A stretch of DNA of 64,000 bases. Origin: Periconia sp. R9002 (lineage: Eukaryota; Ascomycota; Dothideomycetes; Pleosporales; Periconiaceae). The stretch is taken from NCBI GenBank assembly GCA_023627715.1, contig JAMAHW010000006.1, positions 620,001-684,000 on the forward strand. The letters are read 5' to 3'. This document shows positions 33,336 to 43,149 of the stretch, piece after piece (position 1 is the first letter of the stretch; every line of letters begins with the position of its first letter). A program made the position numbers and the translations under genes. The notes below the pieces were generated by a model. The model had not been told where the DNA came from and ran no database searches. It worked only from the letters and a program-made list of their open reading frames with translations.

Positions 33336-33702
33336 TTGCGATTCTACGTAAGGGGGTCTCACAGCAAAGGCAAGATGAGTTAACGTGAAAATGGTTATGT
33401 TGGTCGGATAGAACTGTTAAATTGGTGAGAGTTCTGTATTACAGGATCATGGTTGATTCTTGGAGCTAGATAAATCACACAAGCATTTAACGTGGCACTA
33501 GTGGCTGCAAGAACTCAATATCATAAAACTCTCGAAGGCTGACACCTACGTGAACGCAAACTTGACGTGACAGGTAAAATTCTATGGAGAGAGAGTAACG
33601 AATCGAGTGGATGTTTCGCTCCTCACGTTTCAAACCACTGCCACCGTCTTATTTTGAGGTGCTCACCAATTTGCTGTGCCCGAATCCCAAACCTCCAATC
33701 AC
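33336..33702. other. intergenic between convergent genes
   Basis: About 370 bp. It may contain a last exon of the 33703-34482 gene, because a strong GTAAGT donor overlaps that gene's apparent stop codon. Otherwise nothing. Confidence 0.4.
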
Positions 33703-34482
33703 TTACATGCTTATCAATCGCGTTGTCATTGACAAGATGAGGCAGAGATCCGGACCGCCCTTCCAGTCGATCTTCAAATTCCCATCATCCTCAGCCGTAA
33801 GACCGAGGTATGGGAACACTGCCTCGTCTGTGATGAACATTTGTTCCATTGGGCCGTCCTTCAGCTGCACCTGGATATAGTTGATGAATCCAAAATCGAA
33901 ATGTACCTGCATCCCCAAGATGGTAGCAGGTACCCCTCCTGAGCTGTCTTGAGAGGAGGTGGAAACTAAATTTTGGATGCATCCGAGTGGGAAGTCAGTC
34001 GGGTTCGCGACATGCTTCACCTCATGTTCAGAATTGAGAGGGTCCACCAGGGAATCGTCTTCAATCTGTAGATGATTTTGGGTAGCTGTCTCGTCACCCC
34101 CAGACTCTTGGTGTTCCGAGCTTGCTCCATACTCGGAGCCGACTTGTTCCGGCTCAAAATTCTCCTCATCTTCTGAATCAGTTTCGGCCTCTTCATCTGC
34201 TTGGTATGTACCGCCTTCCAAACCTTCTGGGAAGATTGGAAACTTGGTACGACAGCTGCTTGATGCATTGAACGCTGGGGCATATATATTGAAAGCTGCC
34301 AGGGAACCAGGATGCTCATTGAGGAAATCCTTCAGCTTCCGCCTGTGGGTTTGCTTTGTTTCAGGGGTGGTATATGCCGGTTCGCTCGTGAGGTTATCGC
34401 ACAACACCTTAAAGCGTTTATGCTCTGCCTTTGGAATGAGGCTCAAGAGCTGGGCGCGTTCTTGGGGTGCGTGAGGAGCCAT
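33703..34482 (-). CDS. orphan acidic protein, 3' end uncertain
   Basis: An open frame of 259 residues from ATG at 34482. The N-terminal 60 residues are basic and helical (ERAQLLSLIPKAEHKRFKVL). Residues about 95-150 are Asp/Glu/Ser-rich (EEAETDSEDEENFEPEQ). The last 80 residues are more ordered (VHFDFGFINYIQVQLKDGP). No family recognised. The apparent stop overlaps a canonical donor (AT/GTAAGTG), a pattern seen at true donors elsewhere in this window. Splicing to an acceptor near 33583 (CTCTCCATAG) would replace the last residue with roughly 20 others. The true C terminus is therefore undecided. Confidence 0.6.
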   Translation of the reverse strand: MAPHAPQERAQLLSLIPKAEHKRFKVLCDNLTSEPAYTTPETKQTHRRKLKDFLNEHPGSLAAFNIYAPAFNASSSCRTKFPIFPEGLEGGTYQADEEAETDSEDEENFEPEQVGSEYGASSEHQESGGDETATQNHLQIEDDSLVDPLNSEHEVKHVANPTDFPLGCIQNLVSTSSQDSSGGVPATILGMQVHFDFGFINYIQVQLKDGPMEQMFITDEAVFPYLGLTAEDDGNLKIDWKGGPDLCLILSMTTRLISM

Positions 34483-36227
34483 TTCGAAAGCTTGGACTGT
34501 ACTGAGGGTAGTTCTAAGAGTCTTTTTTTGTTTTTTTGTGTGTTGGAAGCTTGAGCTTGGCTGCTAGGGTTGAAGTGCAGTTGTGGCACGATCCTGGAGG
34601 TTATATCGCTGTGCGGATAACCAATTTATATGGTTGTCTCTGCATTTTGGAACCGTGAACACAACCGCTTTGTTTGAAAACGATGCATATGAGGTCCCAC
34701 TTATTCAAATAAATGTATATACACAGTGAAAATATATAATCCATTAAGACTACCACTGCATGTTACCAACACATTGTGAACTGGCATCGGTCAGTAAGCA
34801 TTGCAACAAACTACAATCTATTAAAAACAATGCTTTCAATTGTAGGCAGTATATTCATGTGACATTAGAAGCTTCCGAGCCTCTTCATTTTTAAAACATT
34901 ATCAGTAAAGGGAGTAGCTGAAGAAGACTGACGGAGATCAACCTGTTATATCTATATATATCTTAGAGCTTTACATATGGTTGCCACATTATATAGGCAT
35001 CTAGAAGCGGCTGTTGAGAAAACACGCACTTGAGCTTAGAAACCTATGTTTAGATGGCGTTGGAAGTCAGAAAAAGCTGATTCATGTAGAATTCGGTTGG
35101 CATATTCTTCAATGTGCCTCGTCTGGATAATCAAATGGGCAAGAGCATATATGCATGCCTTCTAAGTAGCAAACGTAGAGCAAACATAGCAAGGTTATAT
35201 GAGTGCGGTAACTTATCGCGTGCGCAAACAGTTGTCTGTGTGCCCGTCCTGGCCGAGGACGTCACAGTATTTTTTCTGCCTGTGTCGATACCCAGGGTAG
35301 CAATACTCTGCGATGATCAATTTACAATCCATGAGTGCGGTACGAACTTAAGATCGACACAACTTCTGCGGCGTGCCTTGTCCATATGCTAGCGTAGACA
35401 GCGTATTGTAAAATGATTGTACGTACGTTACGATATTTCCGGTACCTTACAGCACCTATTTGAATGTAGCTTAATAAGAACGTTTGCTTTCTGACACGCT
35501 GCGTATTTGTATAAATGTTGTCCCTTTTTATTGCCAAGGCCGCCCACCTTGTTTTTGTCACTCTTTTTAGGTATTTTCTTTGTTAGGTAGAACACCTCCT
35601 AACAGTTCATGAATAAAAAATGTTGTATTTTCTAAGTCATTTTCTTCTTTTATTAGTGGACTGATAGTAAAGTAGTAGATAAGATGTACACAGTTTTCCA
35701 ACCTTAATGGTTAGTAACGGGGTACGAGACTCTCGTATCAACCAAATTAGAAATAATTAGATAGACCGATGGCTGAGCTTAGCATTGCAACAATTCCCTA
35801 ATTTGGTCATAAAATCTAATTCTATACTATATAAAAAGTACATATCCGTACTTAAACAAGACTTTTCTGTTCAGGCTTCACAACTCTGCATGTTATAATA
35901 CTAATCTTTAGAGCAAACTTAACGCACAATAGGCTGCAAAATTTGCTGTTCACTACATTTAGATGTTTCGTAGGCAGAACAATCTAACGTTTCTTAGCAG
36001 GGAAGTTTGCTCTCGCGGAATGAATATGTACTCCGCACTCCGCTTTCCATACTCCGCCTCCACCTAAATCGCAATTTCAGTTCCGCAAAAAATGGTAGGT
36101 ACCTCCCATCGTGAGCAATGTTTATATTTGTAAGCTGAACAAACACACCTATATAAGGAGGCTTGAATTGACCATCAAGTCTCAGACCACTTACACTCTC
36201 ACTATCCTTGGAAACACCCAGCTCGAA
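34483..36227. other. AT-rich gene-poor stretch
   Basis: About 1.75 kb between divergent genes. It is clearly AT-rich (for example around 34730-34990 and 35640-35960), with TA-rich runs and no frame above about 90 codons that looks coding. I found no terminal inverted repeats or transposase remnant. It could be a decayed, RIP-mutated element, but that is not shown. Confidence 0.5.
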
Positions 36228-37219
36228 ATGAGTAAATTATTCACTGTCTATGGAGCAACCGGCCAACAGGGAGGAGCATTAATCAAGTATATCCTTGGGC
36301 ATCCCAGGTTCTCGAAGACATACAAAGTTCGGGGTGTTACTCGAAATGTCAATAAACCCAGTGCGAGAATGCTTGTAGAACAGGGCGTCGAGATGGTAGA
36401 GGTACATATTTTTCAACATTTGGTTGCATAAGGGTCCAAGCTCATCTAAAACCAGGCGGATATGAACATACCCGAATCACTCAAAGCGGCGACACAAGGC
36501 TCATATGCAGTGTTTGCAGTCACGGACTGTAAGTCGTTTATGGATTCTCGGTTCTGAAACACAAACAGCTCACCGTGCACCCAGACTGGGATAAAGCTAG
36601 TGCAGCCGTCGAAGTCGCCCAAGGCAAAGCGATCGCCGATGCAGCTGTTGAAGCTGGCGCAGAGGTTCTCATTTGGTCATCTCTCCCTCGCATCGGGCTC
36701 CCAAATTTCGATAGCAAGGCAGATGTTGAAGTTCACGTCCGGACCTTGCCAATCAAAGCTGTCTTCTACATGCCAGGATGGTTTATGCAAAATCATTTAG
36801 GTTTTGCGAAGCCAAAGAAGAGCGAGGACGACGGTACATACGTAATGGCGAAGCCATGGCCGACCGAGAACTTGAGAACTCTGGTGCCACTGATAGATAA
36901 TAACGACATTGGCAAGTACCTGCAACCATTCCTTGATAGCCCGGAGAAATATAACCAGGCCACTTTGACAGCTTGCACAGCCTTTTATACCCCAGAGGAG
37001 ATGTGCGAGACGTGGTCTCAGGTGACAAAGTGCTCTGTCAGATTTGAGGGCGCATCTAGAGGACAGGAAAGATATGGAGAGGGTCCAACTGTCACTCAGG
37101 ACTCTCTCTATTACGGACCAGGAAGCAAAGAGTCGCTAGATTGGACTTTGGCTCAAATGGAAGAAACACCCAACAGCTGGGAAAGCTTTGTTAAGAGTCA
37201 CGAACCTTGGTTCGCGTAG
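36228..37219 (+). CDS. NmrA-like NAD(P)-binding protein
   Basis: Rossmann-fold member of the atypical short-chain dehydrogenase/NmrA group. Exons 36228-36401, 36456-36528 and 36585-37219 join in phase to give 293 residues. VYGATGQQGGALIKYIL contains the GxxGxxG dinucleotide-binding loop (residues 9-15). GSYAVFAVTDYWDKASAAVEVAQGKAIADAA runs across the second intron and matches the family; this decides the acceptor at 36584 (CCCAG) over the nearer AACAG, which would break frame. The C-terminal part has LRTLVPLIDNNDIGKYLQPFL, typical of NmrA-like proteins. Family members are redox sensors or oxidoreductases; the specific role is unknown. It lies alone in the orphan-rich stretch, with no neighbouring biosynthetic genes. 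Confidence 0.88.
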
Positions 37220-38107
37220 ATGGAACATTATGATATTACAAGGATGGAGAATATCTAAATCCTGAAAAGATGACGCATTCGTTGGAAGCCATCGTGCAAT
37301 GGTCGCAATATCTCTAGAGACCTTCCGTTTCCTTCATGCGGTAGTAACTATGTCCTAGTCAGACTTTCTAAATTTGATCTGCACTACCTGCGCCTTCTTT
37401 AATGTGCTCTACGCGAATAAATTTTCTAGGCCTACTAATTTGATGTAGTCGGAATGTGTTGCTAGACATAGGCTTGTATCGTGGGGTCCGAAAAGGATTA
37501 TGCGTGGTTTTTGGGATCCAGACACTTCACCCACAGAGTACAGAAGGTCTCGGCTTAAAAAAAGGAACGAGCTTTTGGGGCAGTCAGGGTAGCATTGAAA
37601 TGGACTTCAATGCTAAGATCTAAGTATGTCACCAGGAATAATATCGCGGACAAAGAAATACAGATTACCTTAATCCATTCCGATTCCGGAAAATTCCTTT
37701 GTTTATGGCTCTTCACGTGTCATTGCCATTTATCTTAGCCAGTCAATTGACTTGGTTTGGCCTTTATTCATATGTAGCCTCGATGGAATAAGATGTACTT
37801 CGACCTCCCTGAAGTCTCAGAATTATAATAATAAACAGTCTTCCTTTCCACATGCGTCTGGAGGTGTTTTTTCTTTGACATTAGATCAGTGTATTTTTCG
37901 CCTCGCTTTATGAAAATCAAACACTTGAATAAAGGCGGCTGAATTCAGGCAAGAGTTCTGCAGGCTCTCTTTGTACGTCTCTCATAATGTAAGCATGAAA
38001 GTAAAAGAGCACATAACTTTTTACTGAAACAACGCCCATCTCCTGCGCTATTTTCAAGTAAAATCTTCAATCGCAACATCCGCTCTCGAGATTTTGATGA
38101 AAAGAAA
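37220..38107. other. intergenic, no feature recognised
   Basis: About 890 bp, AT-rich. No coding frame or repeat stands out. Confidence 0.45.
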
Positions 38108-40394
38108 ATGGTGACTACTAGATCTCAAACGAACCCTACAAGAGGCAGAGGAAATGTAGGATCCAGTGCTCGAGTTGCTACCGCTACAAGCCAGCCTACC
38201 ACTACAATCCAGCCTACCGCTACAAGCCAGCCTACCACTACAATCCAGCCTACCGCTATAATCCAGCCTACCGCTACAAGCCCGCCTACCACCAGAAGCC
38301 AGCCTACCGCTACAAGCCAGCCTACCGCTACAATCCAGCCTACCGCTATAATCCAGCCTACCGCTACAAGCCCGCCTGCCGCCAGAAGTCAGCCTACCGC
38401 CACAAGCCAGCCTACCGCCTTTCAACATGGCTACATGCGTTTTCCGGGATTCATTCTTGGTACTAGTGAAGTGTATAGAACCATAGTCCCTGTAAAACCT
38501 GTAAAAGGCCGAGTTTCTATTCTACAGAGAAGCTCCTCTGCTCCCCCAGTAGATGAATCCGAAGATGCCGATAGAGATGAGTCCAGCGAATCGCGAGATA
38601 AGAGACCAATCAAAGAGAAGGCCGCTGTGGATAGTAAAAGAAAGGCTGTTAAAAGTGCACAGGCTGTTAAAAGTGCACAGGCTGTTAAAAGTGCACAGGC
38701 TGTTAAAGGTGCAAAGGTTGGTAAAAGTGCAAAACGCGCCACACATGGACAAGACGACCGTGTTCTTGGGATCTCCGGCGTTCCAGTCGCCAACCCACCA
38801 GATCAGACACCATTAGACCCAACTGAGGAGATAAATTGGTGCAATGTCACGACATCAGAACAAATGGCTGCATTCATGCAAGAGGAAAAGGCGTTGTTGT
38901 TGGCTTACTTGAGCTATTGGCAGAAGAGAGCATGGGAGATGACGGAACAACTCAAGACACAAGAGACATCTGAGCAAGATGATTGGAAAAACACCTGGGC
39001 TGATTTGACTGATGTTCAGACTGGGGAAATATGGAACAATAAACAGAGGAAAGAGATGACTAGGTCACTGTCACGTCACAAATATAACAGGAATAAGCTG
39101 CGACGGAAGATCACTGACACAGGAGAAGAAGAAGGAATCATATGGTTCTACGTCAGAGCACAAGCGCTCTATGAAGACTTTTTACACTACCAAGTTGAGT
39201 GGAACCGTCGACTTGTGAAAATCGACCATGCCGATAAGCAGGGTGCCCAGTGGCTTGAAAAACTCCTTGCTCTGTACAACAAGTGGCATGTTGGTAGTCG
39301 ACAGAACGTTCCTCGTTTACTGGGACCCGATGATGTCCATCGCTACCCCGATAATTTGCGCAATACAACGAAGCACAAGGAGAGAAAGCGGCATCTTGAC
39401 TCAAGATTTCCCCCTTCTCAGCAAGTTGAGAACGAAACCGGTATTCATCTATCTCTCGTAAAGGTGTCCAACATAGACCATGAGGCCATGGAAACGAAGC
39501 ATAAAGAAACAAATGATACCAGAGAGAAAGAACTAGTAAGCTATTTGTGGAGGCAATCATTCTTTAACTCAACTAATCACTATTCAGGGGCATGTGGTTC
39601 CGCCCGCTAAAGTCTACCATGCTTCAACTGAGAAAACGGAGCCCGTGCAATGGTTCAATGAGGAAAGCTCTTCTATACAGAGAATTCAAACTTCTGTTGA
39701 AACTAGGGAAACCCATCATGGTTGGGGAGCAGCAATTAGTGAGTGGTCTATGAGACTAACTGTGTGCGTTCTCTAGCTTATTGTATTTGTAGAATGCGGT
39801 GAATGGAAGATCACGGAGCGGGGCATTAGCGAAAAGCCGCGTTTCCAAATGATTACAGTATACCGGCCACTGCTTCAGTATTCTTACCTACTCGACGAGC
39901 ACGGAAAACGGATTTGGAATCAAGTTAATGACGATTGGGAATTGACCAAAGAGCCCAAGATCAGCTACATAGAAAGGGAGGAGTTCCAATTGGATGAATT
40001 AGGTCAAAGGATCGACTCTCATCAACGGCATTGTGATCTAACTACCAAGTTCATCACTAGTAGGGAGAGACACAAGTATAATGCTGAAGGTCGAATTGAA
40101 CGGGCAGAAGAAGGGAAATATGATCACGATTTTTCTGATGAAGAAGAAGCAGGAGACCAAACACAAGATTATACAACCTTGAACAGTGCTCCCGATGGCG
40201 ATAATACTTATAACTCGGGCAATCAAGCCGACCAAGGAGCCGACCAAGACGGCAACGATTCAGCAGCCAAGAAGAAATCTTCGAAGGGAAAAAACGCTAC
40301 TAAAGACGACAATATTTCGGGTGGGAATAGAAAACGAAAACCAGCAGCTGTCAAGGGCAAACAGGGGGGGGCTAAGAAAGGCAAGAAGAGTTAA
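38108..40394 (+). CDS. orphan protein with hexapeptide repeats
   Basis: Exons 38108-39535, 39588-39738 and 39793-40394 join in phase to give 726 residues. Residues 26-103 are thirteen tandem hexapeptides of the ATSQPT type (Thr/Pro/Gln-rich). Near residue 180 follow about five six-residue units of the VKSAQA type, basic and Ala-rich. The centre (about 240-440) is charged and mostly helical, with Trp-rich stretches such as EEINWCNV and YLSYWQKRAWEM. Exon 3 carries CGEWKITERGISEKPRFQM and an acidic/basic low-complexity end with KKGKKS at the C terminus. No known family. Splice phases fit exactly and the third exon is only in frame through this join, which supports a real spliced gene. Likely lineage-specific. 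Confidence 0.7.
38183..38416 (+). repeat. 18-bp minisatellite, 13 units, coding ATSQPT hexapeptides
   Basis: Thirteen in-frame 18-bp units. A higher-order unit of five (ATIQPT-AIIQPT-ATSPPT-TRSQPT-ATSQPT type) appears twice, so both single-unit and block duplication happened. Units differ mainly at one or two bases. Confidence 0.9.
38648..38737 (+). repeat. second 18-bp minisatellite, about five units, coding VKSAQA
   Basis: Three identical 18-bp units (38648-38701) followed by two diverged ones (38702-38737), all in frame. It is the same unit length as the upstream minisatellite but an unrelated sequence. Confidence 0.9.
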
Positions 40395-41200
40395 TGGCAA
40401 GGTCTAACGATGCTACGAATAAGCAGATTCTACCTTCCGAAAGAACAGTATACTTCAGACTATGGGGAAGTGCTGGTTGGCATCTTGTTGGATAAGAAAT
40501 TTGTCCCTTTCAGACCTTGAAAATTGGAAAAAGGGGTGGATGTCAGATACTTTGTCATACGTGAGGCATCAAGTCTTGTAGTTGGTTTCACATAGTTTGT
40601 TCAACGATTGCTTTCTATCATGCCTCAAGTTTACTTGTCCCAGTGTCTTTCAACTAATTAGTTTTTGTTGCGGTTTGTGTATTATACTCGGTAAATTCCA
40701 TTGATGTCTTTAGATTACCATTGTCCATTGATTACTACCTATATAGTAAGCATCAATACTAGCAAATGGAAAAGCAAACACCTAGCAAGTATATATAGGG
40801 CTCTTTCTTGCTATCTGAATATTGACCAGCCTCTTGCTTTTGAGCACTCTTTGCACTCTTTGCACTCTTAGTTATGATGCTTGGTTGCGTCTCACGAACT
40901 TACCGTTTACCATGTGTGCAAGCCCATAGATACAGTAGGAAGGTTCTTACTGCCGTCGGTGTCGCAAGCAATTGCATTGCTATGCGATGATATATAGTTC
41001 TGTAGATATACATACTCTTCTGAGTACTTTTTCCCTCTTGCTACCCTGTGTACATGTATGTATCGAATTCTGGTCAATAAGATATGTACATCACTCATAT
41101 ATCACTAATCTCTTTGTACACACCCCTTCCTAGTTTTTATATATAAAAGGTTTTAAAAACTGCGCCTGGACAGTCAACGTAGTACTTTGTATCATTGAAA
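40395..41200. other. intergenic, AT-rich
   Basis: About 800 bp, AT-rich with TA runs (40781-40800, 41137-41150). At about 40844-40869 there are three tandem copies of a CACTCTTTG-type 9-mer. No credible gene. Confidence 0.5.
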
Positions 41201-41426
41201 GTGTTCAACATGCATATATATAACTATATAATCAAGACAAACAATTTGTTGTCCCATTTTAATCATTGTTCATGTTAAGCTGTACCTATTTTTAAACAAT
41301 TACAATGTATTAGAGTGTTCAACGTGCTATATATAACTATATAATCAAGACAAACATTCCATTGTCCCATTTCAATCATTTTTCGTGTTAATTTGTACTT
41401 TTCTTTCAACAAATACAATGTATCAG
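41201..41426 (+). repeat. diverged 114-bp tandem duplication
   Basis: Two adjacent copies, 41201-41314 and 41315-41426, both starting GTGTTCAAC and sharing a TATATAACTATATAATCAAG core (20 bases) and ACAATGTAT near the end. They differ at scattered sites, many of them transitions, and by small indels. They lie directly upstream of the 41589 gene. Confidence 0.85.
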
Positions 41427-41588
41427 GCGGCCACGACGTTCTTTATGAATTTAAGTATAAATTTGACCAGAATTTTATTTTATTCCAGTTCGTCGCCCAG
41501 CAACCCATTCGAGAACTCATTCGAAACAAATAAGAAACAAATCTCCATCAGGCAGAAAGCAGGACTCTCTGTCCATATAAACGACACG

Positions 41589-42095
41589 ATGCCAAAGCAA
41601 ACGAAGAAAAAGGCCGCAGCCACAACAAAGAAGAGGGCTGCAACCAACACGAAGAAAACGGCCGCTCCTAAGCCGAACGTCCCGCCGCAAGCTGCCGCAC
41701 CTGTCACCTTGCCGAGTTCAGAAACCACACAGCCGCCTCCACCAACAGGTCCTGCTGTGAAATGGTACAACGATCTGTCCAAGTACGCTTGGACAGGGAA
41801 AGCTAAAGATGCGCCTGCGTTGAAAACGGCCGAAAAAAGGGGCCTCAATCCGCCCAAGACCGACATGGTGCAGCGTGTGTTCAAGAACACTGCTGTGCTC
41901 CCTCCTATCGGGTATGGCCTAAATCCTCGCCGTTTGCTCCAAGATGAGGAGCGAAAAAGGATTGTCAATGATACCGATATAGAGCTGCCTGACGTAGGGG
42001 AGCCTTGGGAAGAGTTCGCTGCCGCTGTTCGGAGGGGTGAAGCCATGCAGCGAGAGGAAAAGGAGCACCTTGTTGGGAATGACAATGACAACTGA
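41589..42095 (+). CDS. small orphan protein with Lys/Ala-rich N terminus
   Basis: 168 residues from the ATG in CACGATGCC. The first 35 residues are Lys/Ala/Thr-rich (MPKQTKKKAAATTKKRAA), like a nuclear localisation or DNA-binding tail, followed by a Pro-rich linker. The rest is charged, with VKWYNDLSKYAWTGKAKDAP and a Glu-rich end. No known domain. The frame is open upstream to 41385 with other Met codons (for example at 41419), but that part lies in the AT-rich duplication and reads poorly as protein. Convergent with the deaminase gene (197 bp apart). Confidence 0.6.
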   Translation: MPKQTKKKAAATTKKRAATNTKKTAAPKPNVPPQAAAPVTLPSSETTQPPPPTGPAVKWYNDLSKYAWTGKAKDAPALKTAEKRGLNPPKTDMVQRVFKNTAVLPPIGYGLNPRRLLQDEERKRIVNDTDIELPDVGEPWEEFAAAVRRGEAMQREEKEHLVGNDNDN

Positions 42096-42292
42096 TCCCC
42101 GGCCTCCATGGAATCAAAGCTTGCTGCTTCATGGTTGCTTCGTTTAAACGTGCTCTACCATCACAATACAATACATTTCCGTTTCTTATGCATTTCCAAA
42201 ATTCTTTGTATGATATCGCCAAGGCTTGATGAACATTTCAGTAAATACTCAAACGTAAAATCTATTGCACTTCTTCACCATTTTTCTGATTA

Positions 42293-42787
42293 CTATTTCT
42301 CATGTCCTGCAGTCGCAACTTTCAAAATATCCTCTTCTAATCCCGGGATGTGCACACACTCAATTCCAGCCTGCTCCAATTTTTTCCTTCCCTCGTTCTC
42401 GCCCACAAATTTCTCCGGTTCTTTGACCCCCAAATACACCGTTTTGATGTTCTTAGCCGCGATGATCCGATCTACGCACGTGACATTTCCACTTAATCGC
42501 AGGTTACACGGCTCCATGGTGGTGTATATGGCAGTATTGGGAGGTAAGACATCAGCGATTTTTTCCTCAGTCACATTGTGCTGCTGAGCCAATTTTTGAA
42601 TGCAGCATTGCTCAGCGTGTGTGTTGCCAAGAAGTTCTAGTGTGTAGCCTGTGGAGAGAATTTCGTTTGTGAATGGGTTGAAGAGGACGGCGCCCACGCA
42701 GTAATTTGTAGGTTTCGGCGGAGATTGTTGTGCAAGCGATAGTGCCTTTTGCATCAGGGAATGATGAGATATAGGCTCTGAGGACAT
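42293..42787 (-). CDS. RibD-like zinc-dependent deaminase
   Basis: 164 residues from the ATG at 42787 (CAAAATGTCC); the frame is open a little further upstream but has no ATG. The zinc and catalytic set of the cytidine/deoxycytidylate deaminase superfamily is complete: His57-Ala-Glu59 (THAEQ), then EPC with Cys94, and a second Cys104. The spacing of nine residues between the cysteines resembles the RibD-type (riboflavin pathway, DRAP deaminase) motif, where a longer loop sits between them, rather than the PCxxC of cytidine deaminases. The ending GLEEDILKVATAGH is distinctive. A role in riboflavin synthesis or in clearing a modified pyrimidine is inference. It shares a 362-bp divergent promoter with the J-protein gene. 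Confidence 0.8.
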   Translation of the reverse strand: MSSEPISHHSLMQKALSLAQQSPPKPTNYCVGAVLFNPFTNEILSTGYTLELLGNTHAEQCCIQKLAQQHNVTEEKIADVLPPNTAIYTTMEPCNLRLSGNVTCVDRIIAAKNIKTVYLGVKEPEKFVGENEGRKKLEQAGIECVHIPGLEEDILKVATAGHEK

Positions 42788-43149
42788 TTTGAATATATCT
42801 CCTTTTTCACAGGATAGAAAAGTGAGTGAAGAAATCAATTTTTGACTGGTTGGAAAAGTGAGGGAATAAGTGACGTAGACGCGAGACCTTGATGTGGTTG
42901 ACAGAATTCAAGACCGGTTGATGAACCGTACTTAGGTACGCTCATGTGGTTGATGGCTGGTGCTGTGGCTGGTGAGAGTGGCTAGTGTTGAGAAGAAAGT
43001 AATATCACCGCCTAAACTCCGAACACTTGAGTGGGTCCCAACCACTTTACGCGACCTGACGCGTTACACTCGACCTCGCGCCGGGGCAAAGTTCCTTTTT
43101 TCGCAGCAACAACATCTCGCTCTACCAGTTACAACAAACTTGAGGTACT
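42788..43149. promoter_or_regulatory. bidirectional promoter, deaminase / J-protein
   Basis: 362 bp between divergent start codons. No strong TATA box is evident. Repeats of TGGTTGA/TGATGGCTGGTG type occur near 42890-42970. Confidence 0.45.

Noticed and set aside
34483..36227. Decayed transposon in the AT-rich gap
   Set aside because: No terminal inverted repeats, target-site duplication or transposase-like frame could be found by eye; AT richness alone is not enough.
40844..40869. Short CACTCTTTG triplicate as a functional element
   Set aside because: Three copies of a 9-mer in AT-rich intergenic DNA can arise by slippage; no nearby start codon depends on it.
31442..42095. Secondary-metabolite gene cluster around the NmrA-like gene
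   Set aside because: No polyketide synthase, peptide synthetase, terpene cyclase, P450 or transporter is present.
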